A DNA stretch of 64,000 nt from Burkholderiaceae bacterium (GTDB lineage Bacteria; Pseudomonadota; Gammaproteobacteria; Burkholderiales; Burkholderiaceae_C), in NCBI GenBank assembly GCA_018780645.1, contig JADMJJ010000043.1:1-64000 (forward strand), given 5' to 3'. Shown in pieces: positions 43,420 to 53,043 of this stretch (the first letter of the stretch is position 1; each line of letters starts with the position of its first letter). Both the position numbers and the translations under genes were made by a program. The notes beneath the pieces are model-generated. The model had not been told where the DNA came from. It was given only the letters and a program-made list of their open reading frames with translations, and made no database searches.

Positions 43420-44064
43420 ATGGCAGTAGGCGCCGTAGGCGACACCAGCACCGACTTCAGCAGCACGACCAAGCTGACCAAGAATCAGGCGGACACGCAG
43501 GACCGATTCCTGAAGCTGCTGGTCACGCAGATGCAGAACCAGGACCCGATGAACCCGATGGACAACGCCCAGGTGACCAGCCAGATGGCGCAGATCCAGA
43601 CGGTCAGCGGCATCGAAACGCTGAATGGCTCGGTCCAGTCGCTGACCAGCCAGTTCGCCAATATGCAGGCGCTGCAAAGCGTGGCCATGGTCGGGCACAA
43701 CGTTCTGATCCCGGGCGACCGCCTGGCCATCAACGAGGGCAAGGGCGTGGGCGCCTACGAGCTTGATGCCACCGCGCGCGCCGTCAAGCTGGAGGTGCTG
43801 AACGCCGCCGGCGTGGTGCTCGACACCCAGCAGCTCGGTGACCAGACCGCCGGCCGCCACAGCTTCAGCGTCGACGCCGGCAAGTACGCCGATCAGAGCG
43901 GGCTGAAGTTCCGCATCACCGCCACCACCAGCACCGGCACGGTGGGCAGCACCACCCTGGCCCAGGACAAGGTGATGGCCATCAGCACCTCGGACAACAA
44001 GCTGCAGCTGGAGCTGCAGAACGCGGGCCTCGTCTACTACTCGAGCGTCAAGTCCTTCAATTGA
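43420..44064 (+). CDS. flgD: Flagellar hook capping / scaffold protein FlgD
   Basis: Hook-assembly scaffold of 214 residues that caps the growing hook and is discarded afterwards. The N-terminal signature FLKLLVTQMQNQDPMNPMDN is clear, followed by the FlgD Ig-like and Tudor-like domains (KLEVLNAAGVVLDTQQLG, SFSVDAGKYADQSGLKFRI). GAGGAT lies before the ATG. Size is normal. Confidence 0.95.
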   Translation: MAVGAVGDTSTDFSSTTKLTKNQADTQDRFLKLLVTQMQNQDPMNPMDNAQVTSQMAQIQTVSGIETLNGSVQSLTSQFANMQALQSVAMVGHNVLIPGDRLAINEGKGVGAYELDATARAVKLEVLNAAGVVLDTQQLGDQTAGRHSFSVDAGKYADQSGLKFRITATTSTGTVGSTTLAQDKVMAISTSDNKLQLELQNAGLVYYSSVKSFN

Positions 44065-44109
44065 ACCACCGGCTACGTTTGGCACGGCCCCACTGAACAA
44101 GGAATCATC

Positions 44110-45417
44110 ATGAGCTTCCAGCAAGGTCTTTCAGGCCTGAACTCCACCAGCCGCAATCTCGAGGTCATCGGCAACAACATCGCCAATGCCAACACCTACG
44201 GCGCCAAGTCGTCGAGGGCCGAGTTCGCCGATGTGTTCGCGACCGCGCTGAACGGTGCCGGCGGCAGCAATATCGGCATCGGCGTGAGCCTGTCGACGGT
44301 GGCCCAGCAGTTCACCCAGGGCAATATCACGGTGACCGAGAACCCGATGGACCTGTCGATGAACGGGGCCGGATTCTTCCAGGTCAGCGACGGCAAGAAT
44401 CCGACCATGTACACCCGCAACGGCCAGTTCAAGCTGGACCGCACCGGCTTCATCGTCAACAACCAGGGCCTGAAGCTGATGGGCTATCCGGCCGACGGCA
44501 CCGGCGTGATCCAGCCCGGCACTGCCAGCCCCTTGCAGCTGCCCACGGCCGGCATCAAGCCTGCGGTGACCAGCAAGATGGATGTCGAGCTGAACCTGGA
44601 CTCGCGGGCCAAGAGCACGGTGCCGGCCGCAGGTGCCCCGATCGTCTTCAACGACCCTGCCACCTACAACAACGCCACCTCGCTGACCGTGTTCGACGAG
44701 AAGGGTCAGGACGTGGCCCTGACCTACTACTTCCAGAAGGGTGCCACCGACCCCGGCACCAACGAGACGACCTGGAACATCTTCCTGACCGCCAGCGGCG
44801 TGCCCTTCCCGAACGACGGCGCCGTCCCCCCGCTGCCCACCGCCCCGACGGTGACCATGGTGTTCCCGGCCAATGGCAGCGCGCCGACCTCGATCAACGG
44901 CATCTCGCCGGCCGCCGCCGTTGCGGTCGACGTGCCGGCCTCCACCAATGCCCAGGGCGCACCGACCCTGGCGATTCCGGGTGTGATGCTGGACCTCAGC
45001 ACCGCCACCCAGTACGGCGCCGCCTTCGGCGTGACCAATGTGTTCCAGGACGGCTATGCACCGGGCCAGCTGTCGGGCATCTCGGTGGCCAACAACGGCG
45101 TCGTCACCGCCCGCTACTCGAACGGCCAATCCAAGCCGGCCGGCCAGATCGAGGTCGCCAACTTCCGCAATCCGCAGGGCCTGATGCAGACCGGCGGCAA
45201 CACCTGGAACCGGTCGTTCGCCTCGGGTGAGCCCATCGTCGGCGTGCCCGGTGACGGCAATCTGGGCAAGCTGCAGTCAGGCGCACTGGAGGAGTCCAAC
45301 GTGGACCTGACCGCCGAGCTGGTGAATATGGTGACGGCGCAGCGCTCCTACCAGGCCAATGCCCAGACCATCAAGACGATGGACCAGGTGCTGCAGACGC
45401 TGGTCAATCTGCGCTGA
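44110..45417 (+). CDS. flgE: Flagellar hook protein FlgE
   Basis: Main hook protein, 435 residues. The N-terminal FQQGLSGLNSTSRNLEVIGNNIANANTYGAKSS and C-terminal LEESNVDLTAELVNMVTAQRSYQANAQTIKTMDQVLQTLVNLR blocks are canonical (landmarks IGNNIANANTYG and LVNMVTAQRSYQAN); the variable surface domains lie between about 140 and 330. The leader CACTGAACAAGG before its start is repeated before flgK. Confidence 0.96.
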   Translation: MSFQQGLSGLNSTSRNLEVIGNNIANANTYGAKSSRAEFADVFATALNGAGGSNIGIGVSLSTVAQQFTQGNITVTENPMDLSMNGAGFFQVSDGKNPTMYTRNGQFKLDRTGFIVNNQGLKLMGYPADGTGVIQPGTASPLQLPTAGIKPAVTSKMDVELNLDSRAKSTVPAAGAPIVFNDPATYNNATSLTVFDEKGQDVALTYYFQKGATDPGTNETTWNIFLTASGVPFPNDGAVPPLPTAPTVTMVFPANGSAPTSINGISPAAAVAVDVPASTNAQGAPTLAIPGVMLDLSTATQYGAAFGVTNVFQDGYAPGQLSGISVANNGVVTARYSNGQSKPAGQIEVANFRNPQGLMQTGGNTWNRSFASGEPIVGVPGDGNLGKLQSGALEESNVDLTAELVNMVTAQRSYQANAQTIKTMDQVLQTLVNLR

Positions 45418-45451
45418 TCCAGCTGTTCACTGACACCTCCGGAGCCACGCC

Positions 45452-46174
45452 ATGGACCGCATGATCTACCTGTCGATGGCTGGCGCCAAGGCCAGCCTGC
45501 ACCGCCAGGACGTGCTGGCCAACAACCTGGCCAACGTGTCCACCGGCGGCTTCCGCGCCGAGATGGCAGCGTTTCGTGCGGTGCCGGTGCGCGGCGACGG
45601 CGCCAGCACCCGCGTCTATGCACTGGAGACGACCACCGGCTACAACAGCGACCCCGGCGTGGTGCAGACCACCGGCAACAACCTCGACGTGGCCATGAAG
45701 GGCAATGCCTGGCTGGCCGTGCAGGGGCTGGACGGCACCGAGGCCTACACCCGGGCCGGCGCGCTGGACGTCAACCCCGAGGGCCTGCTGACCACCAAGG
45801 CCGGTCTGACCGTGCTCGGTGACGGCGGCCCCATCACCGTGCCCGAGAACAGCGAGGTGGCGATCGGCAGCGACGGCACCATCAGCGCCAAGACCGGCAA
45901 TGGCCGAACGACCACGATAGGCCGCCTGAAGCTGGTCACGCCCGAAGCGGCGATGACGCGTGGCACCGACGGCCTGTTCCGCGCCACCGATGGCGACCTG
46001 CCGGCCGACGCCAATGCCCGCCTGCAGGACGGGGCGCTGGAAGGTTCCAACGTCAGCCCGGTCGAGACCATGGTCGCGATGATCTCCGCCGCACGCCAGT
46101 TCGAGCACCAGATGAAGCTCTTGCAGACCGCGCAGGGCAATGAGCAGGCCGCGGCCAAGCTGCTCTCCAATTGA
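45452..46174 (+). CDS. flgF: Flagellar proximal rod protein FlgF
   Basis: Rod protein of 240 residues, with MIYLSMAGAKASLHRQDVLANNLANVSTGGFRAE at the start (landmark LANNLANVSTGGF) and EGSNVSPVETMVAMISAARQFEHQMKLL at the end. CGGAG precedes the ATG. It is separated from flgG by 60 bases that contain a palindromic repeat, the only gap of this sort in the operon. Confidence 0.95.
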   Translation: MDRMIYLSMAGAKASLHRQDVLANNLANVSTGGFRAEMAAFRAVPVRGDGASTRVYALETTTGYNSDPGVVQTTGNNLDVAMKGNAWLAVQGLDGTEAYTRAGALDVNPEGLLTTKAGLTVLGDGGPITVPENSEVAIGSDGTISAKTGNGRTTTIGRLKLVTPEAAMTRGTDGLFRATDGDLPADANARLQDGALEGSNVSPVETMVAMISAARQFEHQMKLLQTAQGNEQAAAKLLSN

Positions 46175-46223
46175 TTGGGGTCAGACCTTGACGTACCCGG
46201 CAAGCTCTGACCTCAACTGACTA
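46175..46223. repeat. Palindromic repeat ending CAACTGACTA (copy 3), inside the flg operon
   Basis: TTGGGGTCAGACCTTG and CAAGCTCTGACC can fold into a hairpin around ACGTACCCGG, followed by the shared tail TCAACTGACTA. It fills almost all of the flgF-flgG gap, ending 11 bases before the flgG start codon. Same family as 32467-32507. Confidence 0.8.
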
Positions 46224-46234
46224 AAGGAACCACC

Positions 46235-47017
46235 ATGATCCGCTCCCTATGGATTGCCAAGACCGGCATGGAGGCCCAGCAGACCCAGCTGGACACCATC
46301 TCGAACAACCTCGCGAATGTGGGCACCAATGGCTACAAGCGCGCCCATGTGGTGTTCGAGGACCTGATGTACCAGAACCTGCGCCAGGCCGGTGCCAACA
46401 ACACCGAACAGACGCAGGTGCCCACCGGCCTGCAGGTAGGCCTCGGTGTGCGGCCGGTGGCGACCTCGCGCAACTTCAGCCAGGGCAGCCTGCAGCAGAC
46501 CACCAACACGCTGGATGTGGCAATCAAGGGCCATGGCTTCTTCCAGATCACCCTGCCCGACGGCACCACCGGCTACAGCCGCGATGGCGCCTTCCAGGTC
46601 GACCAGAACGGCCAGATGGTGACCAACAACGGCCTGGTACTGCAGCCGGGCATCACGATACCGCCCACCGCGCAGAGCGTGACCATAGGCCAGGACGGGA
46701 CGGTCAGCATCACCCTGCAGGGCCAGACGGCACCGCAGACGGTGGGCCAGATCCAGCTCGCCAACTTCGTCAATCCGGCCGGCCTGGAGCCGCGTGGCCA
46801 GAACCTCTATGGCGAGACCGTCGCCTCTGGCACTCCAACCGCCGGTGCAGCCGGCACCAATGGCCTGGGTGTGCTGAGCCAGGGCTATGTGGAAACCTCC
46901 AACGTCAATGTGGTCGAGGAGCTGGTGTCGATGATCCAGACCCAGCGCGCCTACGAGCTGAACTCCAAGGCCATACAGACCTCTGACCAGATGCTGCAAA
47001 AGCTCGGCCAGCTTTGA
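46235..47017 (+). CDS. flgG: Flagellar distal rod protein FlgG
   Basis: Distal rod protein of 260 residues, the usual length. [36 protein letters not shown] (landmark [14 protein letters not shown]) and the C-terminal [31 protein letters not shown] are canonical. AAAGGAA lies before the ATG, just after the repeat. Its 3' end is followed by flgH after 14 bases. Confidence 0.97.
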   Translation: MIRSLWIAKTGMEAQQTQLDTISNNLANVGTNGYKRAHVVFEDLMYQNLRQAGANNTEQTQVPTGLQVGLGVRPVATSRNFSQGSLQQTTNTLDVAIKGHGFFQITLPDGTTGYSRDGAFQVDQNGQMVTNNGLVLQPGITIPPTAQSVTIGQDGTVSITLQGQTAPQTVGQIQLANFVNPAGLEPRGQNLYGETVASGTPTAGAAGTNGLGVLSQGYVETSNVNVVEELVSMIQTQRAYELNSKAIQTSDQMLQKLGQL

Positions 47018-47031
47018 TTGGGCACGCCATC

Positions 47032-47706
47032 ATGAAGTACACCGCTGTTTACCTGGCCCTGGCCTCGCTGACCCTGGGCGCCTGCACCACGCCGCTGCCG
47101 CCACCCAAGGTGGATGTGCAGGGTCCGCTGCATGTGATGCCCGACGCCACGCCGCTGCCCATTGCACGCAACGGAGCGATCTACCAGCAGGCCAGCTACC
47201 GGCCGATCTTCGAGGACCACCGCGCCCGCATCGCCGGCGACACCTTGACGGTGAACATCGTCGAGAAGGTCAGCGCCAGCCAGAAGTCCAACAGCACGAT
47301 CAACAAGACCGGCGGCATCAACGCCGGCATCACCGCCCTGCCCGGCATCGCGCCCAACTCCTTCGGCCGCGCCGCGGCCACCGGCAGCTCGGCCAATACC
47401 TTCGCCGGCAAGGGCGAGACCGAGAACACCAACGACTTCGCCGGCACCATCACCGCCATCGTCACCGGCGTGCTGCCCAACGGCCATCTGATGATTGCCG
47501 GCGAGAAGCAGATCGGCGTCAATCACAACGTCGACGTGCTGCGCTTCTCCGGCCAGGTGGACCCGCGCGCCATCCAGACCGGCAACACCGTCGCCTCGGC
47601 CAATATCGCCAATGTGCGCATCGAGCACCGCGGGCGCGGCCAGCAGGCCGAAGCGCAGGGAATAGGCTGGCTGTCACGGTTCTTTTTGAACGTTCTACCC
47701 ATTTAA
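47032..47706 (+). CDS. flgH: Flagellar L-ring lipoprotein FlgH
   Basis: Outer-membrane L-ring protein of 224 residues. The signal peptide ends in the lipobox TLGAC (C18). Family blocks are PLPIARNGAIYQ, FEDHRARIAGDTLTVNIVEK and GHLMIAGEKQIGVNH. I use the ATG at 47032; an upstream TTG overlapping flgG would add an unlikely extension. Confidence 0.95.
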   Translation: MKYTAVYLALASLTLGACTTPLPPPKVDVQGPLHVMPDATPLPIARNGAIYQQASYRPIFEDHRARIAGDTLTVNIVEKVSASQKSNSTINKTGGINAGITALPGIAPNSFGRAAATGSSANTFAGKGETENTNDFAGTITAIVTGVLPNGHLMIAGEKQIGVNHNVDVLRFSGQVDPRAIQTGNTVASANIANVRIEHRGRGQQAEAQGIGWLSRFFLNVLPI

Positions 47707-47746
47707 GTTTGCCCAGAATCGGTTGCTAGGAGTACCGGCAACCATC

Positions 47747-48874
47747 ATGCAAACCCCCACCGACAAGCTGCTGCGATTTTCCATAGCGGTCGCACTGTTC
47801 GCCGCCAGCGCCGCCCTTTGGTGGCCCGCCCAGGCGGCGCGCCTGAAGGAAGTGGCGAATGTGCAGGGTGTGCGCAGCAACCCGCTGACCGGCTATGGCC
47901 TGGTCGTGGGCCTTGACGGCACCGGCGACCAGACCACCCAGGCCCCCTTCACCGGCCAGAGCGTCAACGCGATGCTGCAGCAGTTCGGTATCACGCTGCC
48001 GCCCGGCGCCAGCATGCAGCTGAAGAACGTCGCCGCGGTGATGGTCACCGCCCAGTTGCCGCCGTTCGCCCAGCCGGGCCAGCCGCTGGACATCAATGTC
48101 TCCTCGCTGGGCAATGCCAAGAGTCTGCGCGGCGGCACGCTGATCACCACCCCGCTGCGCGGTGCGGATGGCCAGGTCTATGCGCTGGCCCAGGGCAATC
48201 TGATCGTTGGCGGGGCCGGTGCATCGGCCGGCGGCTCCAAGGTGCAGATCAACCATCTGAGCGCGGGCCGCATACCGGCCGGCGCCACGGTCGAGCGGGC
48301 CGTGCCCACACCGCTGCAGGACGGCGAGTTCATCCAGCTCGACCTGAACTCGGCCGACTACAACACCGCCCGTGATGTGGCCGGTGCGATCAACCGCGCC
48401 AAGGGTGCCGGGGTCGCACAGGCGCAGGACGGCCGCGTCGTGCGCGTCAAGGTGCCCAAGGATCCCGGCGAGCGCGTCGCTTTCCTGGCCGATCTGGAGA
48501 ACCTCTCGCTGGACCTGGCCTCGCCCGCCGCGCGCATCGTCATCAACGCCCGCACCGGCTCGGTGGTGATGAACCAGGCCGTGACCCTGGCCTCCTGCGC
48601 CGTGGCCCACGGCAATCTGTCGGTGACGATCAGCTCGACGCCGGTGGTCAGCCAGCCAGGCCCGCTGTCGCAGGGCCAGACCGTGGTGACCGAGAAGACC
48701 GATATCTCGATCAAGCAGGAGCCCGGCGCGCTGATCCAACTGCCCGCCGGTGCCAAGCTGGCCGATGTGGTGAAGGCGCTCAACGCCATGGGCGCCACGC
48801 CGCAGGACCTGCTGGCCATTCTTCAGGCGATGAAGGTGGCCGGTGCGCTGAACGCCGAACTCGAGGTGATTTGA
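47747..48874 (+). CDS. flgI: Flagellar P-ring protein FlgI
   Basis: Periplasmic P-ring protein of 375 residues with a signal peptide (to AQA-ARL). The mature start ARLKEVANVQGVRSNPLTGYGLVVGLDGTGDQT (landmark NPLTGYGLVVGLDGTGD) is diagnostic. The ATG at 47747 gives the signal sequence; a TTG at 47723 is rejected. The gene ends one base before the flgJ start. Confidence 0.96.
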   Translation: MQTPTDKLLRFSIAVALFAASAALWWPAQAARLKEVANVQGVRSNPLTGYGLVVGLDGTGDQTTQAPFTGQSVNAMLQQFGITLPPGASMQLKNVAAVMVTAQLPPFAQPGQPLDINVSSLGNAKSLRGGTLITTPLRGADGQVYALAQGNLIVGGAGASAGGSKVQINHLSAGRIPAGATVERAVPTPLQDGEFIQLDLNSADYNTARDVAGAINRAKGAGVAQAQDGRVVRVKVPKDPGERVAFLADLENLSLDLASPAARIVINARTGSVVMNQAVTLASCAVAHGNLSVTISSTPVVSQPGPLSQGQTVVTEKTDISIKQEPGALIQLPAGAKLADVVKALNAMGATPQDLLAILQAMKVAGALNAELEVI

Positions 48875-48875
48875 G

Positions 48876-49775
48876 ATGGCCGGTTCACCTTTCATCAGCA
48901 ACACCAGCACCGTTGGCATGGCCAACCAGGGCCTGGCCAGCGATGGCCGCTCGATCAACGGCCTGCGCGCCGCCGCCGCCCGCGATCCCAAGGCCGCGAT
49001 CAAGGAGACGGCCAAGCAGTTCGAGACCCTGTTCATGCAGGAAGTGATGAAGAGCATGCGCGCCTCGACGATGAGCACGGGCATGCTGGACAACTCGGCC
49101 ACCCAGCTGGGCACCGAGATGCTGGACACGCAGTACTCGAGCAAGCTCAGCGGCATGCGCGGCGGCCTGGCCGACGCGATCGCCAAGCACCTGGAACGTC
49201 AGCTGGGCCAGATGGACGGTGGCAGCAAGCCGGTCACGGCCAAGGCGGCAAGTGCAGCACCGGCGGCGCTGCCCGCGCTGGCGCAGAAGAATGTGCCGAC
49301 CAAGGTGTCGCAGTTCATCCAGCAGCACGACAGCGCGGCCAAGGCGGTGGCGGCCCAGACCGGCATTCCGGCCAGCTTCATGATTGCCCAGGCGGCCCAC
49401 GAGTCGGGCTGGGGCAAGCGCGAGATCACCCACAAGGACGGCACCAGTGCCAACAATCTGTTCGGCATCAAGGCCGGCGCCAACTGGAAGGGCCCGGTGG
49501 CGGAGGTGCAGACCACCGAATACATCGACGGCAAGCCGCAGAAGGTGATGGCCAAGTTCCGTGCCTATGCCAGCACCGAAGAGGGCTTCCGCGACTACGC
49601 CAATCTGCTCACCGGCAACGAACGCTACAAGAATGTGGTGGCCAATTCGGCCACCCCCGAGAGCTTTGCGCGCGGCCTGCAAAAGGCCGGCTACGCCACC
49701 GACCCCGCCTATGCGGACAAGCTCACCAAGGTCATCAACACCACCTTGCGCCTGCAGCGCCAGATGGTGGCCTGA
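48876..49775 (+). CDS. flgJ: Flagellar rod assembly / peptidoglycan hydrolase FlgJ
   Basis: Bifunctional protein of 299 residues. The N-terminal rod-capping domain (about 35-105) has KQFETLFMQEVMKSMRAS; the C-terminal domain (about 145-295) is a glucosaminidase with IAQAAHESGWGKREI carrying the catalytic glutamate and GYATDPAYADKLTKVI. The middle is Ala/Lys-rich linker. It opens a hole in peptidoglycan for the rod. It starts at the base after the flgI stop region (TTTGAG-ATG). Confidence 0.96.
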   Translation: MAGSPFISNTSTVGMANQGLASDGRSINGLRAAAARDPKAAIKETAKQFETLFMQEVMKSMRASTMSTGMLDNSATQLGTEMLDTQYSSKLSGMRGGLADAIAKHLERQLGQMDGGSKPVTAKAASAAPAALPALAQKNVPTKVSQFIQQHDSAAKAVAAQTGIPASFMIAQAAHESGWGKREITHKDGTSANNLFGIKAGANWKGPVAEVQTTEYIDGKPQKVMAKFRAYASTEEGFRDYANLLTGNERYKNVVANSATPESFARGLQKAGYATDPAYADKLTKVINTTLRLQRQMVA

Positions 49776-49798
49776 TGGCACACTGAACAAGGCACGCC

Positions 49799-51805
49799 AT
49801 GGGCACCTCCGCACTGATCTCGCTGGGCACGCGCGCGATGTTCGCCAACTATGCGGCCCTGCAGGCCGTCGGTCAGAACATTGCCAATGCCAACACGGCC
49901 GGCTACTCGCGCCAGAGCGTGGAGCTGTCCAACTCGAGCGGCCAGTACACCGGCGCCGGCTTCTTCGGCAAGGGTGTGGACGTGACCACGGTGACGCGCT
50001 CGCACGACGCCTTCCTGACCCGCGAGGCCGCCACCGCACGGGCCGTTTCCTCGATGGATGCGGCGCGCAGCAGCAAGCTCAGCCAGCTGGAGAAGGTGTT
50101 CGGCACCGGCGCCGAGGGCCTCGGCTATGCCGCCAGCCAGTTGCTGAACTCGATGGTGGATGTCAGCACCCACCCGTCCGACCCATCGGCGCGACAGTCT
50201 GCACTGGCACGTGCCCAGGAGGCGGCGGCACGCTTCAGCGATGCCGGCAAGCAGCTCGATGCGCTGCAGGACGGCGTGGCCATGGACATGCGCACGACGG
50301 TGGCCACGGTGAACCAGATCGCCAAGCAGATCGTCGAGGCCAACAACAAGATCGCCGCCGTGCAGGGTGGCGGCCACACCCCCAATGACCTGCTGGACCA
50401 GCGCGACCAGTTGGTGTCGGAGCTGAGCCAGTATGTGCAGGTCTCGACCATGATCGCCACCGACGGCACCATGGGCGTCTTCGTCGGCGGCGGCCAGCGC
50501 CTGGTGCTGGGCGGCTCCTCGCAGGACCTGGTCGTGCTGCAGAACGAGTACGACCCGGCACGCGTGCAGCTCGGCATCACCGAGGCCAACGGCACGCGCA
50601 TGCTGGACGAGAACACGCTCGGCGGCGGCACGATTGCCGGCATCCTGCAATACCAGAACGTCGATCTGCAGACCGCGCGCAATCTGGTCGGCCAACTGGC
50701 CGTGTCCTTCGCCAGCGAGGTCAACAAGCAGCAGGCCCTGGGCCTGGACCTGACCAGCGCCGCCGGCTCGCCGGGAGCGCCACTGTTCAGCGTCGGGGCG
50801 CCTTTGGCGCTGGCGGCTGCCAGCAACGCACGGGACCCGGGCGGCTCCTTCACCTCGGTCGTCGGCCTGAGCGTGACCGACGCCAACCAGCTCAAGGCCA
50901 GCAGCTACGAGCTGGTCGCAGACCCTGCCGGCACGCCGGGCAGCTACCAGCTGACACGGCTGAGCGACGGCAACAAGCAGCTGGTGGTTGACGGCGACAC
51001 CGTCGACGGCTTCAAGATCAGCTTCGGCGCCGTACCGCCCGGCGCCACCGACCGCTTTCTGCTGCAGCCGGTGACCCGCGCCGCCAATGACATGCAGCGC
51101 ATCATGGACAAGCCCAACGGCCTGGCCGCCGCCTCGCCGGTGACCGGCACGGTGGGCGCCAACAACAAGGGCACCGGCACCATCGCCGGCGTGTCCGCCG
51201 TGCTGCCCAGCACCGACCCCGCTGTCACACCCGATGTGCGGGTCAACATCACCTTCACCTCGGACACCGGCGACTACAGCTACGACTTCGTTGACCGTGC
51301 CAGCGGCGCCGTCGTAAACAGCGGCACCGGCACCTGGGTGCCCGGCCAGCCGATCACGCTCAACGGCTTCCAGCTCAAGCTCAATGGTGTGCCCAAAGGC
51401 CCGGTGGGCGGCGGCACGGGCGACACCTTCACCGTCGACAAGACCACCCTGCCCGGCACCAACAACGGCAATGCGCTGGCCTTTCTGGCCCTGCGCGACA
51501 AGACCATGGTCGGCAAGCAACTGCAGCCCGACGGCAGCATCACCGGCGGCGCCACGCTGACCGACGCCTATGCCTCGGCAATGTCGGACATCGGCGTGCG
51601 CGTGCAGGGTGCGGCCACCAAGGCAAATATCTCGAGCAGCGTGGCCGCCACCGCCGAGCAGGAGCGCAGCAGCAAGGCCGGCGTCAACCTCGACGAGGAG
51701 GCGGCGCGGCTGATGCAGTTCCAGCAGAGCTACCAGGCCGCGGCCAAGGTCCTGCAAGTGGCCCAGTCGGTGTTCGACACCCTGCTCGAAGTGGCCGGCA
51801 GGTAA
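49799..51805 (+). CDS. flgK: Flagellar hook-associated protein 1 FlgK
   Basis: Hook-filament junction protein of 668 residues. The N-terminal block is LISLGTRAMFANYAALQAVGQNIANANTAGYSRQ (landmark NIANANTAGYSRQ); the C-terminal block is GVNLDEEAARLMQFQQSYQAAAKVLQVAQSVFDTLLEVA (landmark EAARLMQFQQSYQAAAKV). Secreted by the flagellar type III system with FlgN as chaperone. Its leader GCACACTGAACAAGG resembles that of flgE. Confidence 0.95.
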   Translation: MGTSALISLGTRAMFANYAALQAVGQNIANANTAGYSRQSVELSNSSGQYTGAGFFGKGVDVTTVTRSHDAFLTREAATARAVSSMDAARSSKLSQLEKVFGTGAEGLGYAASQLLNSMVDVSTHPSDPSARQSALARAQEAAARFSDAGKQLDALQDGVAMDMRTTVATVNQIAKQIVEANNKIAAVQGGGHTPNDLLDQRDQLVSELSQYVQVSTMIATDGTMGVFVGGGQRLVLGGSSQDLVVLQNEYDPARVQLGITEANGTRMLDENTLGGGTIAGILQYQNVDLQTARNLVGQLAVSFASEVNKQQALGLDLTSAAGSPGAPLFSVGAPLALAAASNARDPGGSFTSVVGLSVTDANQLKASSYELVADPAGTPGSYQLTRLSDGNKQLVVDGDTVDGFKISFGAVPPGATDRFLLQPVTRAANDMQRIMDKPNGLAAASPVTGTVGANNKGTGTIAGVSAVLPSTDPAVTPDVRVNITFTSDTGDYSYDFVDRASGAVVNSGTGTWVPGQPITLNGFQLKLNGVPKGPVGGGTGDTFTVDKTTLPGTNNGNALAFLALRDKTMVGKQLQPDGSITGGATLTDAYASAMSDIGVRVQGAATKANISSSVAATAEQERSSKAGVNLDEEAARLMQFQQSYQAAAKVLQVAQSVFDTLLEVAGR

Positions 51806-51826
51806 ACCCGTTCGGAGTCAAGCACC

Positions 51827-53026
51827 ATGCGCGTCAGCACCAACAATTCCTTTGCCTCCGGCGTCAGCAGCCTACAGGGTCGGCAGAACGAGCTGCAGGA
51901 GGCGCAGCAGCGCCTCACCTCGGGCAAACGCATCCAGCGCGCCAGCGACGACCCGACCGGCGCCGCCCAGGCCGAGCGCGCGCTGGCCAATATCAACCGG
52001 ATCGACGCCACCCAGCGTTCGCTGGAGTCCAGCCGCAATGCGATGCAGGTCTCCGAGGGCGCGATGGGGGACGCGGTCGAGCTGATGCAGCAGATTCGCG
52101 AGACCCTGGTCTCCGCGGGCAACGGCAGCTACAAGGACACCGACCGCGCTGTGCTGGCCAATCGTCTGGTCGGCCTGCGCGAGTCGCTGCTGGCCGTGGC
52201 CAACCGGCCCGATGGCACCGGCGGCTACCTGTTCGGCGGTCAGGGTGCGGCCAGCCCCCCGTTCCTGGACACCGCCGGCGGCGTGGCCTACAAGGGCACG
52301 GCCGGCGCCATCCGCGGCAGCCAGGACGAAAACATGCCGCTGAGCGTCGACGGTGCGGCGGCCTGGCTGCAGGCCCCCACCGGCAATGGCATCTTCGAGA
52401 CCCGCAACACCAACAGCACGACCGCCTGGATAGGCCCGGGCACGGTCACCGACCCCAGCCAGCTGGCGCTGACCACGGGCACGGTCTACAGCGTGCAGTT
52501 CAGCGGCTCTGGCGCCACCAGCACCTACGCGGTGCTCAAGGACGGTGCCCCCACCGCCGCCGCCGGGCCGTTCAAGCCCGGCCAGTCAATCGAGGTTGAT
52601 GGCATGGCCTTCACGATCCAGGGCGCACCGGCCGACGGCGACAGCTTCGAGATCGTGCCTTCGACCGAGGGCTTGTCGATCTTCAACACGCTGGACAGCG
52701 CCATCAGCGACCTGCAGTCGCCTGGTCGCTCGACCGGCCAGGTATCGCAGACCGTCACCAACGGCATTCGCGACCTGGACGCCTCGCTGGCCCGCATGCT
52801 GTCGGTGCGCAGCGAGCTCGGCGAGGCAATGAACGGATTGGACGGCACAGAATCGCGTTTTGCTTCGCAGAAGTTGTACAGTCAGACCGAGCAATCGAAC
52901 GCGGAGGATCTGGACATGGTGCAGGGAATCTCGGATTTCCAGAACCAGCAGACCGGCTATGACGCCGCGCTCAAGGCCTATTCCATGGTGCAGCGGCTGA
53001 CGCTGTTCCAGTATCTGAACGGTTGA
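51827..53026 (+). CDS. flgL: Flagellar hook-associated protein 3 FlgL
   Basis: Second junction protein, 399 residues. RVSTNNSFASGVSSLQGRQNELQEAQQRLTSGKRIQRASDDP (landmark LTSGKRIQRASDDP) and the C-terminal SVRSELGEAMNGLDGTESRF with DFQNQQTGYDAALKAYSMVQRLTLFQYL are flagellin-like. Last gene of the flg series; the HDOD gene begins 17 bases after its stop, so they may be co-transcribed. Confidence 0.95.
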   Translation: MRVSTNNSFASGVSSLQGRQNELQEAQQRLTSGKRIQRASDDPTGAAQAERALANINRIDATQRSLESSRNAMQVSEGAMGDAVELMQQIRETLVSAGNGSYKDTDRAVLANRLVGLRESLLAVANRPDGTGGYLFGGQGAASPPFLDTAGGVAYKGTAGAIRGSQDENMPLSVDGAAAWLQAPTGNGIFETRNTNSTTAWIGPGTVTDPSQLALTTGTVYSVQFSGSGATSTYAVLKDGAPTAAAGPFKPGQSIEVDGMAFTIQGAPADGDSFEIVPSTEGLSIFNTLDSAISDLQSPGRSTGQVSQTVTNGIRDLDASLARMLSVRSELGEAMNGLDGTESRFASQKLYSQTEQSNAEDLDMVQGISDFQNQQTGYDAALKAYSMVQRLTLFQYLNG

Positions 53027-53043
53027 CCGCAACAGCATTTCAA

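Noticed and set aside
44080-44103. TGGCAC before flgE as a sigma-54 -24 element
   Set aside because: The -12 TTGC element is missing at the required spacing. The flgK leader has the same limitation.
53023-53043. TTG start for the HDOD gene overlapping the flgL stop
   Set aside because: The ATG seven codons later is a better start and nothing conserved is lost.
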